Assembly (NCBI RefSeq): GCF_029962835.1
Contig: NC_080587.1
Span: forward strand, 53,349,528 to 53,413,527
Direction of reading: 5' to 3'
Origin: Magnolia sinica
Lineage: Eukaryota > Streptophyta > Magnoliopsida > Magnoliales > Magnoliaceae
Length of the DNA stretch: 64,000 nucleotides
Part shown: positions 32,530-45,142 of the stretch, piece after piece
How positions within the stretch are numbered: the first letter of the stretch is position 1
How the letters are laid out: every line of letters begins with the position of its first letter
Made by a program: the position numbers and the translations under genes
The notes under the pieces: generated by a model
What the model saw: the letters and a program-made list of their open reading frames with translations, nothing else
Databases searched by the model: none
What the model was told of the DNA's origin: nothing

Positions 32530-33545
32530 GTAAGGTTTGCATCGATCTACTAAGGACGATAAATCTTAAGATATTCAGTATTCTAGGGATGAGGCAGGAG
32601 TTGACCATTTAGATTTTCTAGTCCATATGTGCCTGGTCGACTTGTACTCGTTACTACATAGGGTCCTTCCCAGTTCGGGCCCAAAGTTCCTGATCTTGGC
32701 TCCTTGGTGTTTTGGAAGGTTCTTCGAAGGACTACGTCACTTGCTCTCGGAACCTCCTAACTTTCACCCTGGAATTATAGAAACGCGTCACTTGCTCTTG
32801 ACAGATAGTGGTTCAGATTCGAGCTTGTTCTCTCCTTTCCTCGAGAAGGTCGAGACTTAGTGCCATTAACTCGGAGTTTAGTTGCTCATCAAACGCTTTT
32901 ATCCGAGCTGTCAGTAGCTCGATTTTTACTAGAATGACTGCCTCTACCCCGTAAGCTAAAGAAAATGGGGTTTCCCCAGTGGTCGTTTGAGTAGTAGTTC
33001 GGTATGCCCAGAGGACTTTAGGGAGTTCCTTGGCCCATGCTCCCTTGGCTTTCTCAAGCTTGGTTTAGAGGTGATACTTGATGAACTTGTTGATTGCTTC
33101 GACCTGTCCATTTGCCTACGGGTGTCATGGCGAAGAGTAGACATTGCGAATTACGAGGTTCTTACACATTCCCTAAAATTGCTTGTTATCGAATTGTTTT
33201 CCATTATCGGAGACAATCATTCGAGGAATTTCGAATCTACATATAATGTTCTTCTAGATAAAGTCCATGATCTTTTGCTCGATCATCGTTGCTAGAGGTT
33301 CGACTTTAACCCACTTCGTGAAGTAGTCGACCACTACCATGGCGAACTTAGTCTGACCTTTACCAGTTAAGAGAGAACCGATGATGTCAATTCTCCACTG
33401 AGCAAATGGGCATGGTCCGGTCATAGGAGTGAGATCTTCAGGAGGCTTTTGGGTCACATTCGTGAAGCACTGACACTTGTCATACTTCTAAGCAAACTGC
33501 CGAGCATCGACCTGGATGGTCGGCCAATAATATCCCTGTTGAATA
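32530..33545 (-). pseudogene. Integrase region of the Tat element
   Basis: Minus-strand fragments show the zinc-finger end (DKCQCF), the core start WRIDIIGSL with MVVVDYFTKWVKVEP, the second Asp in IVSDNGKQFDN, WAYRTTTQTTTGETPF, and a C-terminal NWEGPY. Several stops and at least one frameshift break it. The third catalytic residue appears as Glu in ANGQVEA. Confidence 0.82.
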
Positions 33546-34039
33546 ACCTTTTGGGCTAGAGCTCAGCCTCCAGAGTGGTTTTCACAGATACCCTCGCGTG
33601 TTTCCCTTAGGACGTACTCTGCTTCATCTGGTTGAAGACACCTGAGGTAGGGGAGATAGAATCCCTTTTTGTAGCGGACGTCATTGAGTATGGTGTAGCA
33701 AGCCGCTTTAGTTCACAGTCTACATGCTTCCATTCGGTCCTCAGGTAACTTGTCCTCTTTAAGGTAATTGATGATTGGATCCATCTAGGTAGGTTCCAAG
33801 CTTACCGGGAGAACTGTCGCGAGGTCAGCCTCGTTAATGCTTGGTTTAGTAAGGAACTCGATGGGACTAATCTTGGAATATCGTCTTCGTCTGTCGTGGC
33901 TAGCTTTGCCAGCATGTTAACTTTGGAATTTTTCGCCCAAGGAATCAGAGTGACACTGCATTTTTAGAATTTTCTGATCAATTCTTTAGTCTTTCATAGG
34001 TAGACTCTCATACGTTCCTTCTTGGCCTGGTATGCTTCT

Positions 34040-34340
34040 GCTATTTGATTAACGACTAACTAGGAGTCGCTGAAGACTTCGAGGTGTCGAGCTCCCATAT
34101 TGGCTGCTAGTTTAAGCCCGACGAGCAAAGCTTTATATTCTGCTGTATTGTTGGATGCTTGGAATCTAAATCTTAAGGCATATTGCATACATACATGGTC
34201 TGGGGTCTCTAGGACTATCCCGGCCTCACTTGCCTTAGAGTTGGATGAGCTATCAACATATAGCATCCACTTGGATCGTTCAGGAGTAGCTAGGGAGTCG
34301 GATGCTTGATCGAGCAAAACATCTGGCACGAGCTCCAACC
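34040..34340 (-). pseudogene. Second RNase H domain of the Tat element
   Basis: 34060-34338 encodes WMLYVDSSSN, then GIVLETP, FQASNNTAEYKALLVGLKLA and LEVFSDS. These are the D, E and D motifs of an archaeal-type RNase H, and the domain lies between RNase H and integrase. The first motif is intact; the frame is lost on both sides. Confidence 0.85.
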
Positions 34341-34399
34341 ATGTGGATCGATATCTTGCCCAGATGTATGAGTTAGTTTACCAATGAAGTCAACCACTG

Positions 34400-34760
34400 C
34401 CTAACCTTTAATGGTCATTCGAGGACGGTACTGGATATCGAACTCACGTAACTCGATCGCCCACTTGGTCAGTCTTCCCGAAGCTTCGGGCTTTTGGAGC
34501 ACATGATAGAGTGACTAATTGGTCAAGACAACGATAGTGTGAGCTTGGAAGTACAGTCGCAGTCGACGAGAAGAGACGACCAAGGCCGGTGCCAGCTTCT
34601 CCAAGTTCGGGTATCTAGTTTCGGCCGCGACAAGGGTTTTGCTGACGTAGTACACCGAGAATTGCTTCCTTTCATGTTCTTTGATTAAGGCCGAGCTAAT
34701 GGCGGTGTCAGAAACGACCAAATATATCAGTAGAAATTCACCTTACTCGGGTTTGGAGAG
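34400..34760 (-). pseudogene. RNase H domain of the Tat element
   Basis: Minus-strand peptides MVVSDTAISSALI, VYYVSKTLVAAETRYPNLEK and KWAIELREFDIQYRPR. Typical of the Ty3/Gypsy RNase H that follows RT. A stop splits it near 34514. Confidence 0.8.
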
Positions 34761-34849
34761 TAATGGAGGCGACCCAAGGTACTGTTTAAGCTTCTAGAAA
34801 TTCACCTTCACATTCTTGTCCAATCTACTATCTGTTTCCCTTTTAGTTG

Positions 34850-35948
34850 TTTGAAGGAGGGGAGACATTTGTCGGTAGCTCGGGACACGAAGTGAATGAG
34901 TGCGGCGATTCTTCCCTTAAGTCGTTGAACATTTTTTATCATCCTTTGTGAACTCATGTCGAGCAGAGCTTTGATCTTCTCGGGGTTGGCTTCGATTCCT
35001 TGTTGGCTGACTAAGAAGCCAAGGAACTTTCCCGAGCTAACCCTGAAAGCATTTGTTCGGATTTAACTTTATCTGATATTTATGAAGGACGAGGAACATT
35101 TCCTCCAGATCAGTAACATGATCTGTAGCTTTGATGCTCTTGATGAGTATATCATCAGCGTAGACTTCCATTGTTCATCCTATTTGGTGGGTGAACATTT
35201 CGTTGACCAACCACTGATAAGTGGCTCCAGCGTTTTTCAAACTAAAGGGCATGACTCAGTAACAATAAAGACCTTTGTCAATGAAAAAGGTGGTTTTTGT
35301 CTTATCTTGTGGGTGCATTACAATTTGATTATAAACAAAGTAAGCATCCATAAAACTAAGTAGCTTGTGACCAACGATGTTATTGACAAGTTGATTGATT
35401 CGGGTAAGAGGAAAGCTATCTTTAGGACAAGTCTTGTTCAGGTCTGTGTAGTCAACACAGACTCGCCATTTTCCATTAGCCTTTTTGACCAACACAATGT
35501 TGGCTATCTAGTCTGGATAATAAACTTCCTCAATGAATCCAACCTTGAGGAGTTTGTTGACTTCTTCCCCGATAAGTGCATATCTTTTGGGACCGAGCGC
35601 ACGGCACTTCTGTCGAATTGGTTGATGAGTTGGGTCGACGTTTAGGCGATGCACGATGATTTTAGGGTCGATGCTAGGCATGTCTTCATGAGACCACGCG
35701 AAGACATCCGCATAACGTCGGAGGAGAGTTATCATCTTGTCCCGTAGTGGTGTTGTCAGGGACGACTCGATTTGGACAATCATAGACAAATCAAATTTGT
35801 CAAGCGAGAAGAGAACAAGGTCTCCCATGGGATGACCTCTTTCTTCGGAATCCTCACGAGGATCCAGAGAAGTGACGGTCATCGCTTGGTGTGAAGCTCT
35901 TAGTGCCATCGCGTAGCACTGCTGAGCTTCATGTTGATCGCCCTTCAT
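34850..35948 (-). pseudogene. Reverse transcriptase of the Tat element
   Basis: 35508-35948 holds the linker and the RT start (LGPKRYALIGEEVNKLL, GFIEEV). 35256-35495 holds VKKANGKWRVCVDYTDLNK and PLTRINQLVN. The catalytic motif reads YADD (35150-35161) where YVDD is usual in Gypsy elements. A stop at 35505-35507 and others break it. Confidence 0.88.
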
Positions 35949-36029
35949 TGATCCAACTCCTTACTCAGTCAGGAACTACATGGCTAAGTGGTAGGTTGAG
36001 ACCACAGCTCGCAAGACATTCAGAGATGG

Positions 36030-36381
36030 TCAGCTAAGGATCGCATTGTAAATAGATGGACAATCCACTACCAAAGAATCGACCATCATAGTGACCTGGT
36101 TTTGTCCGTCTCCAGCCGTAAGTGGGAGTTGTACTGCTCCCTTAAGTATGACCTGTCCGCCAGAGAAACAATGGGGTTTTAATAGGTCGAAGTCGAGATC
36201 GACCAACTCCCATTTTGTCGAAAGCCTGAGCGAAGAGGACATCAGCTGATGATCCAATGTCCACTAAGGTTTGGAATACCTTATGGTTGGCTATGGTTAG
36301 GGTAACCATAAGCGCGTTGTCGTGTGGATGGTGGATTCCTCGGGCATCTTCTTTGATAAAGGTTAGGATGTGAGTCTCCAC
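36030..36381 (-). pseudogene. Aspartic protease region of the Tat element
   Basis: The minus-strand frame 36142-36381 has HPHDNALMVTLTI, VFQTLVDIGSSADVLF and FDKMGV. The active-site motif is DIGS where DTGS is usual. A frameshift follows near 36200. Confidence 0.8.
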
Positions 36382-36899
36382 CTTTTTCTCTTTCAGAGGT
36401 CTTCCGACAAGTGGAACTTCGTCTTCAGGGAGACCAATGTTCCTTGCGTGTACCTTCTGAGCATTATTTAAGTCTCCTTCACCTCCATGGCCCCCAAAGA
36501 TTGTGCAGATCTTCCCAGTCAGCTCGTTGTTAATTGGTTATTTATCTTTTGCCGCGACCTGATCTCCTTTATGATTGACGTACTCCCCAAGATGGCCACT
36601 ACAAATGAGTGCCTCAATTTCTTGTTTGAGGTCAAAACAGTCAGTTGTGTTATGTCCGTGATCTCAATGAAAAAATAATATTTGTTTTTGCTTCTATTTT
36701 TGGGACCGAATTTCAACTGGTTCGGCCAGTGGAGGATACGCTTGTTTTGGATCTCCTTCAGAACTTGCTCTGGTGTTTTGTTAAGAGGAGTGTAAGTTTT
36801 AAACTTACTGTCGGGTCACTTGTTCGAGCGATGATTGTCCCGAGATTGATCGCCCTTCCTTTTTCTGCTCGTGGCGGCCGAGCTCGGCTCTACCCTCGT

Positions 36900-38068
36900 T
36901 TGTTGTTCTTTGTTTAGGATTTTGCTCTGGACAGCATTTCAGAAGACGCGTGCTTTTTAGCATTGGCATATTTCTGCGACCTGTTCAACAGGTCGACCAT
37001 TGTTATCGATGGACTTTTATCCAGTGAGAAGAAAAATTGCTGATCTATCAACCCTCCCATAATCATGGCTCAGGTGAGTTCTTCAAAGTGCTTTCAAACC
37101 TGTAATGCTTCCAAATTGAAGCTCTTGATGTAGTCTTTCAGTAAATCGTCGTCCCTCTAGACGAAGTGAAAGAAATGGGATTACAGCTTGAGCTTTCTCT
37201 TCCCTCCAATGAAGTTCGTGATGAGGACCTGGCTGAGCTGAGAGAACGAGCTAATGGAGTTTGGCTTCAATTGCTTGAACCACAGTCAGGCAGCTCCAGT
37301 CAAGGTTAATGAGAAAGCTCGACACATGACCACGTCAAATGCGTCATGGAGCCCCATGTAAACTCTGAAAGACTCCATGTATTCCGAAGGGTCTGTATTT
37401 CCCGAGAACGGAGTGATTTGAGGTAGACGTGCCTTCATGATATCGGCAGTGAATGGAGGATCAGCTTCCGCCGTTATAGCATCCATTGGAGTCAGCATGG
37501 TATTTCGGTAGGCCTGTCGCATATCTCCGATCTGATCTCGCAGATCTTTGAGCTCGGCCTCCCAGGGTTCATCGCTTTCAGCAGTAGCCTCAACCGAGGC
37601 CTTGTCGCACTTCTTCCAGTTTAGCTCATGGCTTAGATTGGAAGTGGGCAAGGCAGTGGTCTCCTAAACGTGAGACGGGGCTGGTTTGGCTGAGTTATGC
37701 TGTTGGCTCCTCTGGGAGGGCGGTCAGCGCCTCTGAGAGGCGGCGCACATATAGGAAGGTTGAAGAGGGTTGTTGCCCATTTGTTCATCCTCCCTGTTGG
37801 TCCTTTGCACATGCTAAGGCTGCAATTGTTCCAGCATTCGCTTCATGTAGCTCATGTTCTCTCTTAGCATCCCGACCTCCCTTTCGAGGGAGTTTAATCG
37901 ACCTCCTTTTATGCCAGACCGCTGACCCTGCCTCCCGGAACCAAAATTAGCCTGATGTTGTGAGAAAGAGCCCCGATGGCTTTCTGGTTGTTCTAGGGGC
38001 GGCGTGTGGTCAGGCGCAACTGGGATTACAACTGGGGAGGTTCGGGTTTTCTTCTTCCCTCTAGCCAT
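36900..38068 (-). pseudogene. Gag of the Tat element
   Basis: Starts at MARGKKKTRTSP (38068). The coiled-coil-like RLNSLEREVGMLRENMSYMK is at 37814-37920. 37286-37651 has LPQITPFSGNTDPSEYMESF and the retro-gag start. WFKQLKPNSISSF and LKDYIKSFNLEALQV follow after stops. A nucleic-acid-binding basic end (SRARPPRAEKGRA) is near 36870. Confidence 0.85.
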
Positions 38069-38107
38069 TATAGTTTTTAATGGTAGAGCAGGAAACAACT
38101 ATGATCT

Positions 38108-38131
38108 CGCTTCCCATAGACAACACCAAAC
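38108..38131 (-). other. Primer-binding region of the Tat element
   Basis: Next to the 5' LTR the minus strand reads TTTGGTGTTGTCTATGGGAA. This resembles the post-LTR sequence common in plant Tat elements. The tRNA was not identified. Confidence 0.5.
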
Positions 38132-38959
38132 TGTTAATGCAGTTTTCCAGGTAGACCCTCCTTGGTTAACCCCCTGGGACCTGTATAGAAGAAGATAAGA
38201 GACAAAGGAGACTCTGACTTGTACAAGGGACCCTTCGATGCATAAGTCAAGACCATGGGGTCTTTTTCAGGATAGGATCTTAAGGAAAAGAGTCACTAGT
38301 CGAGTCTTAAGATTTGTATGCGTACCTTACTTTGGCTAAAAGCTCCCCTATTTATATTAGAAGGAAGACCACACCGTAGGGAGTCTTTCTCATTTAGGAC
38401 TCCCGATATGTCGGAGATCTTCCCGCACAGGTTTTCGGATCCGCCAAGGATCTTCCCGGGATTACAATCGTCCGAGATCCCCGGGATCTAATCTTATCCT
38501 GAATATCTTGGGAGAGACTTCAGACCGTTGGAGGGATTTCTGGAATGTTGGTTCGGGGGAAGGTCGGGTGGTGAAAACGTCCAATACAGTAGAAGTAGGT
38601 AATGCTAAGCCTTCCAACAGATCAACATTTTACCTTGTCGGAGGTTCGGCCTGACCTATGGCCAAGCTATATCCGACCTATAGGCTGATCGACCACCTAT
38701 GGTCTAGTCGACCTATAGTCGACCTATGGCCAACCTATAAACACGTAGTTATACCGACTTATCCAGTAGATTGGTCTTTGAGTGGACTTATAGTTGCATC
38801 CTCTTTGAGTGGACTTATAGTTGCATCGTCTCACTCTGTGGTTGGCCTTCTCTTGCCAGTAAATGTTAGTAGACGCCTCATGAGTGGTTTAGCTCATCGG
38901 GACCGTGCTGGTTTGTAGAGTTGTTACATTCCATGAGTCGTTTCTATTTTTCCCCAATA
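38132..38959 (-). repeat. 5' LTR of the Tat element (828 bp)
   Basis: In element direction it starts TATTGGGG, so the first dinucleotide has changed from TG, and it ends near TTAACA. The TATAAATA promoter box is on the minus strand at 38349-38356. It has two copies of the 27-bp repeat. Confidence 0.9.
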
Positions 38960-38964
38960 GTGAT

Positions 38965-39873
38965 TATTATGGTTTGATACATATATTTGATAGATTGGAT
39001 GTCATACACATATCATGTGGGTTTCAAAATTATTAATTTTCTCACATTATTGCTTTTTAAAGAAAAAACACTGCCCAACTAATTTGATTAGCTCAAGACC
39101 TCTTTGGTAAGTTTGGAATTTATCATAATTATATTTCCTTAGAGAAAAAAAAAGGTTCGGTGAAGGAATATGGGTGCCAGTATGTCGGCGATGTGATACA
39201 CGTGGGGTCCATGGTTTAGTGATATAGGCCATTGACATGATGGGATCCATGCTGATAGGGATGCCCAAAAAATCTTCCTGATACCAACCCTTTGACAATG
39301 CCTTCTTCTTTTTTTTTTTCATTTTTTTGTTTTTTTTTTGTTCGATTGTAGACTGTTTCTGTATTTTCTCTTATTTATGGTTCGGATTGAAGGTTTGGTA
39401 TCTTTAAGTCTTAGGATTTTCTGGGGCATGGTGAGGTTCCCACTATTCAATAGTTTAGATGATTGGACCATGGGCTTACATGTGTGAAATCCTGCCAACC
39501 ATGTATGCCGCATGGATGAAATCTTAGCGGTCATATGCGCAACATTTCTGGTGGTCTGCGGATTTGTAATGGGTAGTGACGTCTTCACATAAGTGAGGGA
39601 TTGTGCAATAAAACATACATCAATAATGTTTCTAAAAAATGAACTGAAATAATAAAATAAGATGCCCGGTTCCTCTACAAGTCCTTGTAGAATAAGCTTA
39701 TTTTAAAAGAGTTGTGCATGGCCCCTTGTGTTATGTGTATTGCATCTATGTTGTCTATCCGACAGTAGCCCCACCTTGAAAAATAGACACAAAATCAGGT
39801 AAGTTCAATCATTATATGGGCTATCAAGTGAATTTGGAGATTTTGGGGTGGTTCTTTATTGTTTTCTTTTGTG
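38965..39873. other. Intergenic, no gene seen
   Basis: A/T-rich, with poly-T runs near 39310-39340 and TGGGGTCCATGG-type repeat words. No domain in any frame. Confidence 0.55.
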
Positions 39874-40104
39874 TTATTGGATGGGATTGAAGCCGGACAC
39901 CTCATCATCATGGTCTGGCTCACTGGATGGCCATGTAGAGTCATCCATTAGGTAATTTATCAATTGCTGCAGTGCTTCATCTATGTTTCCCTGGATGGAA
40001 ATGTTAAACAGTACTCTTGGATAGAATGATCCAAGCCATCTAATTGGTTGACCCTTGTAAACCCATGATTTTGGAGCAGCTAGGAGCATGGAAATTGAAA
40101 TCAA
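39874..40104 (-). CDS. Possible 3'-terminal exon of an unknown gene
   Basis: A minus-strand frame with PKSWVYKGQPIRWLGSFYPR and GNIDEALQQLINYLMDD, then an acidic end and a stop. It looks less repeat-like than its surroundings. A possible acceptor, CTCCTAG, lies about 10 codons in. The solo LTR at 40135 begins only 30 bp upstream and may have cut the gene. No family was recognised, and it may be a chance open frame. Confidence 0.25.
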   Translation of the reverse strand: MISISMLLAAPKSWVYKGQPIRWLGSFYPRVLFNISIQGNIDEALQQLINYLMDDSTWPSSEPDHDDEVSGFNPIQ

Positions 40105-40134
40105 GGATTTTAAAACAGGGTCAATGTTTGGTAC

Positions 40135-43100
40135 TGTAAGACCCGTATCTTAGACCGTACCAATCCGTAAGTTCCCGCGATCTTCCTGGTCGAATTCCGG
40201 CAACCTTCGACCCTTAACCGGTATTTGTACATGACCCTGATGCATAAGCCGTCAACCCGAGTCGACTCAACCCAAGACTTGTACCCTAGCGACCGTGCCA
40301 TCGCCGCAGTTCCGATGCCGCGACTTATGCGCCGATCCGATACTCTGGCTAGGAGATGTGGGCCAGCGTTCGATGCGAGGAAAACGCCGCGCATGCTAAT
40401 TCCGAGAGAATCTCTACGAGATGTCACCTCAATCAATCAATCAATCCATCTCATCATGTCAAGTACATGTCAAGTACACCATCACCTCTCACCCTTCCCC
40501 AAGCAACCCCAAAGTCAAAAAGTTCTTACACCACCCATGTCTTTCTTACACCAAGCTCCCACAAAAGTCAAAAAAGGTCTTACACACCCATCCCTCTCTC
40601 CCATCCATCACTCCATCACACATCACCTCTCTTTACAACACTCTTTCTCTCATTCTCAAACTCACTTTCCCAAGCAAGAAAAAAATTCACACGTCCAAGC
40701 CTCTCTAAGCCCTCCTAAGCAACAAGCGTGGCCTACCTTTCCTACCATTTCATCTCTCATCTCAACCATCCAAACCTCATCTCCTCCGTTGGGATCAAAG
40801 CTAAGGAGCAAAGAAAGCCAAGGGAGCGAGAAGATCGAACGGTGGGTGCTTCTAGTAGGCCTAAATTTTTCTTTTTTTGATGAAGGGCTAAGTGAAACCT
40901 ACCGATTGATGGTATAGATCTCACTTTGGACCCTAGGTGTGGCCGATGGCCCACCTTAATCCATATGATCATTCCATGATGGGGCCATTCTCCATGGACC
41001 CCATCATGATGTTTATTTTATTTGCATGGCTAGAGGTCATCTAGACCTTCCATTTTGGTGGAGAAGGGATCTCCACCGTTGATCTTTGATTTGTTGGGCC
41101 CACGTGTTATAGGACTCACTTGATGTATGATTGATTGCAACGGAGGGCCCATAGTGTCGGAGTCCCTCCATCACACGCGTGTCCCACTCTCTCTTTTCCT
41201 CTCTTTTTCATTTTTCTTTTCTTATGTTAATATGGTCATGTGGCCCATTAGGTTAGACTCCACTGTAAGGCAGGTATTTTATCCAAGCCATTTATATGAG
41301 GAGCCCACTTTAAATGAGTTGTACCCACACCATACATCATTTGGTAGCCCACCTAAGCAGGGCCCACCTCAATGCTTGTGTAACACCAAACCGTCCAGCG
41401 TCCCTGGACGCTGGACAAAAAGGGAAGACACAAATATTTGCTTGTTTCCAAGCTTTTGGGGTGGCCCACTTATTTAGGCCCCACCTTGATGTATGTATTC
41501 AATCCACGCCGTCCATTCCTTTCCCAACCTCATTTTAGGCGTTGAACCGAAAAATGGAGTCAATCCGAGGTTCTGGCGGACCATACCATAGCAAATGGTG
41601 GTTTTCACCATTGAAATCTTCCCTGATATTTTTTATACACCGAAAGATACTCAATATTGGACTCATATAGCCTGTCTTGAGATATGGAATCCAATGGCTA
41701 GGTTCGATTTTCTGGATGTGGACCCCACCTGTGAAAAACCATAGGAAAACAAAAAAAAAAAAAAAACATCAGCAGCAACAGGTGCTGCCTGCGTAGTGGC
41801 GGACGGACGGACTGGCAGCAGACCCACAGCCCCAGCCGTGGGCCCCACCATGATGTATATATGATATCCACACCCACTCCAAAAATCAGCCTGATCTAGA
41901 GCTCAGGTGGCCCACACTGTAGGAAACAGTGAGGTTGAACTTCTAACATTAAAACATTTTTTTTTTTTGCTGTTCAGGTCCGTGCAACCTTAGCAACAGG
42001 TTGGATGGGAAGCAGACGTTACGGTGGGCCCCACGTGGGACCCACATTGATGTATATGTTTCATATACACCGTCCAGGTGGACGGTGGAATCCCACAGCG
42101 ATGCATGTGCTTTATGCACAACTTCCACGGACGGTGGAACCATGATATATGTGTTTTGTTCACTGTCCAATGACAGTGGGACCCACCATGATGCATGTGC
42201 TGCATCCCATCCACCCACCCATTTCAAAAGCTCATTTTATGTCAGAAGTTAAGGGATGAGCCAGATCTAAAATTTAAGTGGACCCCCACCATTCAAAGTA
42301 GTGGTCAATGATGCCCACCGTTCAAATTTCCAAGGCCCATAGCAGTTTCCATCAAGTTGATATTGTCCCCACTCCATCTATCACTATGTAAATTATGAAA
42401 GGGGTTGGATGGGAAACATATTTCATGGTGGGCCTTAGGAATTTTAATGGTGGAAATCATCACCACCACTTATGTTGGGTGTGGCCCATTGGATGTGCAT
42501 GGGGCCTAATTGGTGCGGCCCATTTGATATACATAAGGCCATGTGATTAGGCCCATTGTGATGTATTTTAAGACACATGGGCTATGGCCCATTGTAATGT
42601 ACATAAGGCCCATTGGTGAGGCCCATTAATGCAGCCCATGTGATACGGCCCATTTGATGTACCAGAGGCCCATGGGTCGAGGCCCAATGGGATGTACATA
42701 AGGCCCATTATCATGTGATTCCACCGTGGTTTATGTGTTGATGTTTATGACGGTCGTGCCTTGGGAGCAATGTTGGTTTGACGCCCACATTGTAAGAATA
42801 ATGTTGGTTAAATGTCCGCATTAAAATTTTCCCTAGGGCCCATTGTTAGGCCCATACTTGTAGGCCGTCTAGGCCCATCTTCGTTATGAACCGCATCCAT
42901 CCCATATAACATGTTTAGTATAGTTCCATGATTCATGATCATAGGCATCACATGTATGTTTAATATGAAAAGTGACTGATCATAGCATATGCCTTCGGGC
43001 AAATTATTTAAGGGCTCCCGGATAGGAGGTGTTGCCCTACATGAGCGTATGATACGCGCAGGATTGCTGTATGACTGGATAGTGTGATTCATGCATTCGC

Positions 43101-44135
43101 ATTGTGTGATATGGTTACTGTACGCCCTAGTGACATCAGGGCTGTAGCCTCCACAGACGTATCGTGGATTGACATAATTAGATACCGAAAATCTTATTCT
43201 ACATGAGGTGTTATAGATATCCCTGGGTGAAAGTCTCTAAACCCTTATGGTACCAAGAGGTTGCTCCAACGTCTAGACCGAGTGGGTGCATGAGCACCGA
43301 GTGCGATTACCAGATTGTTGTGCTTTCCATTGTGTCGTGGTCGGTTAGAAGGGGGTGCGGCCTTACCCACCCGAGAGGAGGGGGCAAAGCTAGGCTGAGT
43401 CTGACCAGCTTGAGGAATGGGTCTGCTATTGACGAGCCGAGCCCGATATTGGCAAGCGGATAGTGAGGTCTTTTCCACTCACCTTATTGCGTGCGATGGG
43501 GCGGCAATCTGGCTTGGAGTGTACTAGACCCCAGTGATATTTCAGAGTTGAGCTATATTGATATGTGGACTTAGATGAGGATTCGCATGCTTGAGTTACA
43601 TTTCGCATCGCATAGCCTTGATACGGCCGACATCATTCATGCCTAGCACCGCATGGCCTTGGTACGACTAATAGCATTCATGGATTCATCAGCATATTCC
43701 GCATTACTCTAATACTGCATAACTACTACCTTGCGCACACACTTGCACCACCCTCTAAGCTTTTCATAAGCTTATGCACGACCATTGCGTGCAGGTGACG
43801 TTGGAGCGCAGTAGCGCTGAGGCAGAGCGCTTTGCAGATCATCTTGGAGCTTTTTGTTCATTATCGTTGTATTTCCCTTTATGCTCATTGTACTTGTAAA
43901 GTTTTTTATCATAGTGAAAATGTGATGGAGTTTTTAGTTGTTATTTGTGAGTTATGTCTTTGGTTATACTTATTACGAATCAAACTGGTGTTAAAAATCC
44001 TCCTCGTAGCATCGTAAGATCGGAACCTGGCGAATGAGCGCTGGGAGCTGAGAATGTGGTTCTACAGAGGCTGTCGGCACTGGATTCGGCGATCGAGAAT
44101 TTTGTAAGCCCGGTTTCCGAGTTCAGGGCGTGACA
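40135..44135 (+). mobile_element. Solo LTR of a chromovirus-type Gypsy element (4,001 bp)
   Basis: Begins TGTAAGACCCGTATC and ends AGGGCGTGACA. It is flanked by GGTAC (40130-40134) and GGCAC (44136-44140), a 5-bp duplication with one change. No gag-pol lies inside. The interior holds a CT/CA-rich stretch (40480-40690) and many GGCCCA words (42420-42850). Its reverse complement matches the LTR fragment at 62784-64000. Confidence 0.8.
42420..42850. repeat. GGCCCAT-rich tract in the solo LTR
   Basis: About 20 imperfect repeats of words such as GATGTACATAAGGCCCATTG. Confidence 0.75.
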
Positions 44136-44140
44136 GGCAC

Positions 44141-44361
44141 TCCCGAGTCTTGGATTTCATTTTCAACCAAATTCAAATCTTAGATTTTGGCCTCTTTTTA
44201 AAACTTAGAAAAAAATAGGCTGCAAAATTCATAATTTTCAATCATCAAACTGGCATAATTAACATTTTCTCCTCTCTTTAACATATTTATACTTATTCGC
44301 ATCATTGGATGTTTTCTCTTACATTAGCATTATGATGATGAGAGGCTGAAAATGCTAACCA

Positions 44362-44401
<40 letters not shown>

Positions 44402-44981
44402 ACGCGAAGAAGAAAAGATTTTATTTCACTTATGAAATTAATGATTCCACCTTTATAAGCATCCCAATATTTGAAATTACCTTATTTTTTAGCCAATGCT
44501 CTTTGACAGTTGGTCTGTACAATAATTATTTTACATGTGTACACACATATGTCATATTAGAATATTTTAGACTTTTTAATTCTTCACATTCATTATTCAG
44601 TGAATGCATAGAAAATGATTTCCAAAATTTCCATGGTCAAAATCCAACTCCCAAACACAATTTTTGAAATCCAGAATTTTGAAAATCTATACTCCCAAAC
44701 ACAACTAAAAATCCCGAATTTGAAATTCAGGGTTAGAAATTCAAGTTTTTAAATCATACTCATAAATAACTTACAAGGGAAATTGAAGGAAGTAATGGAT
44801 AGGCATTATCTGATCTATTTCAACTTTGGAAACATGAGTCATCCATGGTGAGTCCCCTACAAAGGTCTTGATGGCTTTTGCTACCATGTTTACACGTGGA
44901 GATGTCGTTGTACCATACTTTGTTTCATCCACTCCTTTTCTCCATCCATGGTACATTTTGGTACACAAGAAGACCTAGACA
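44141..44981. other. Spacer between two solo LTRs
   Basis: A/T-rich. It has a run of about 40 A at 44362-44400 and a repeated CTCCCAAACACAA word near 44650-44705. No gene. Confidence 0.6.
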
Positions 44982-45087
44982 TTTGATGTAACGCCCCGTG
45001 TTTTCAGGACATGAGTATATGACTCGTTTCCCAAAAACCCGAGTGATAACAAATACGTTTTCAGGACATGAGTATATAAAATATATT

Positions 45088-45142
<55 letters not shown>

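Larger units (their letters stand above)
28758..38959 (-). mobile_element. Ty3/Gypsy LTR retrotransposon, Tat type, complete but decayed
   Basis: 10,202 bp, flanked by the 5-bp duplication GTGAT at 28753-28757 and 38960-38964. LTRs at both ends are about 90% alike by eye. In element direction the LTR begins TGTTGGGGG (TATTGGGG in the right copy). The order on the minus strand is gag, protease, RT, RNase H, a second RNase H and integrase, then an opposite-strand ORF before the 3' LTR. Two RNase H domains and an extra ORF in that position are known features of the plant Tat lineage. All frames carry stops or shifts, so it cannot be autonomous. The LTR difference suggests an insertion that is not recent. 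Confidence 0.92.

Noticed and set aside
40225-40917. 230-residue open frame in the solo LTR
   Set aside because: Low-complexity CT/CA-rich sequence in the LTR leader region, also open in other frames, with no domain.
44771-44968. 65-residue minus-strand frame as an upstream exon of the 39874-40104 gene
   Set aside because: It contains dispersed-repeat words (TCCATGGTG-type) and has no splice or frame link to the other piece.
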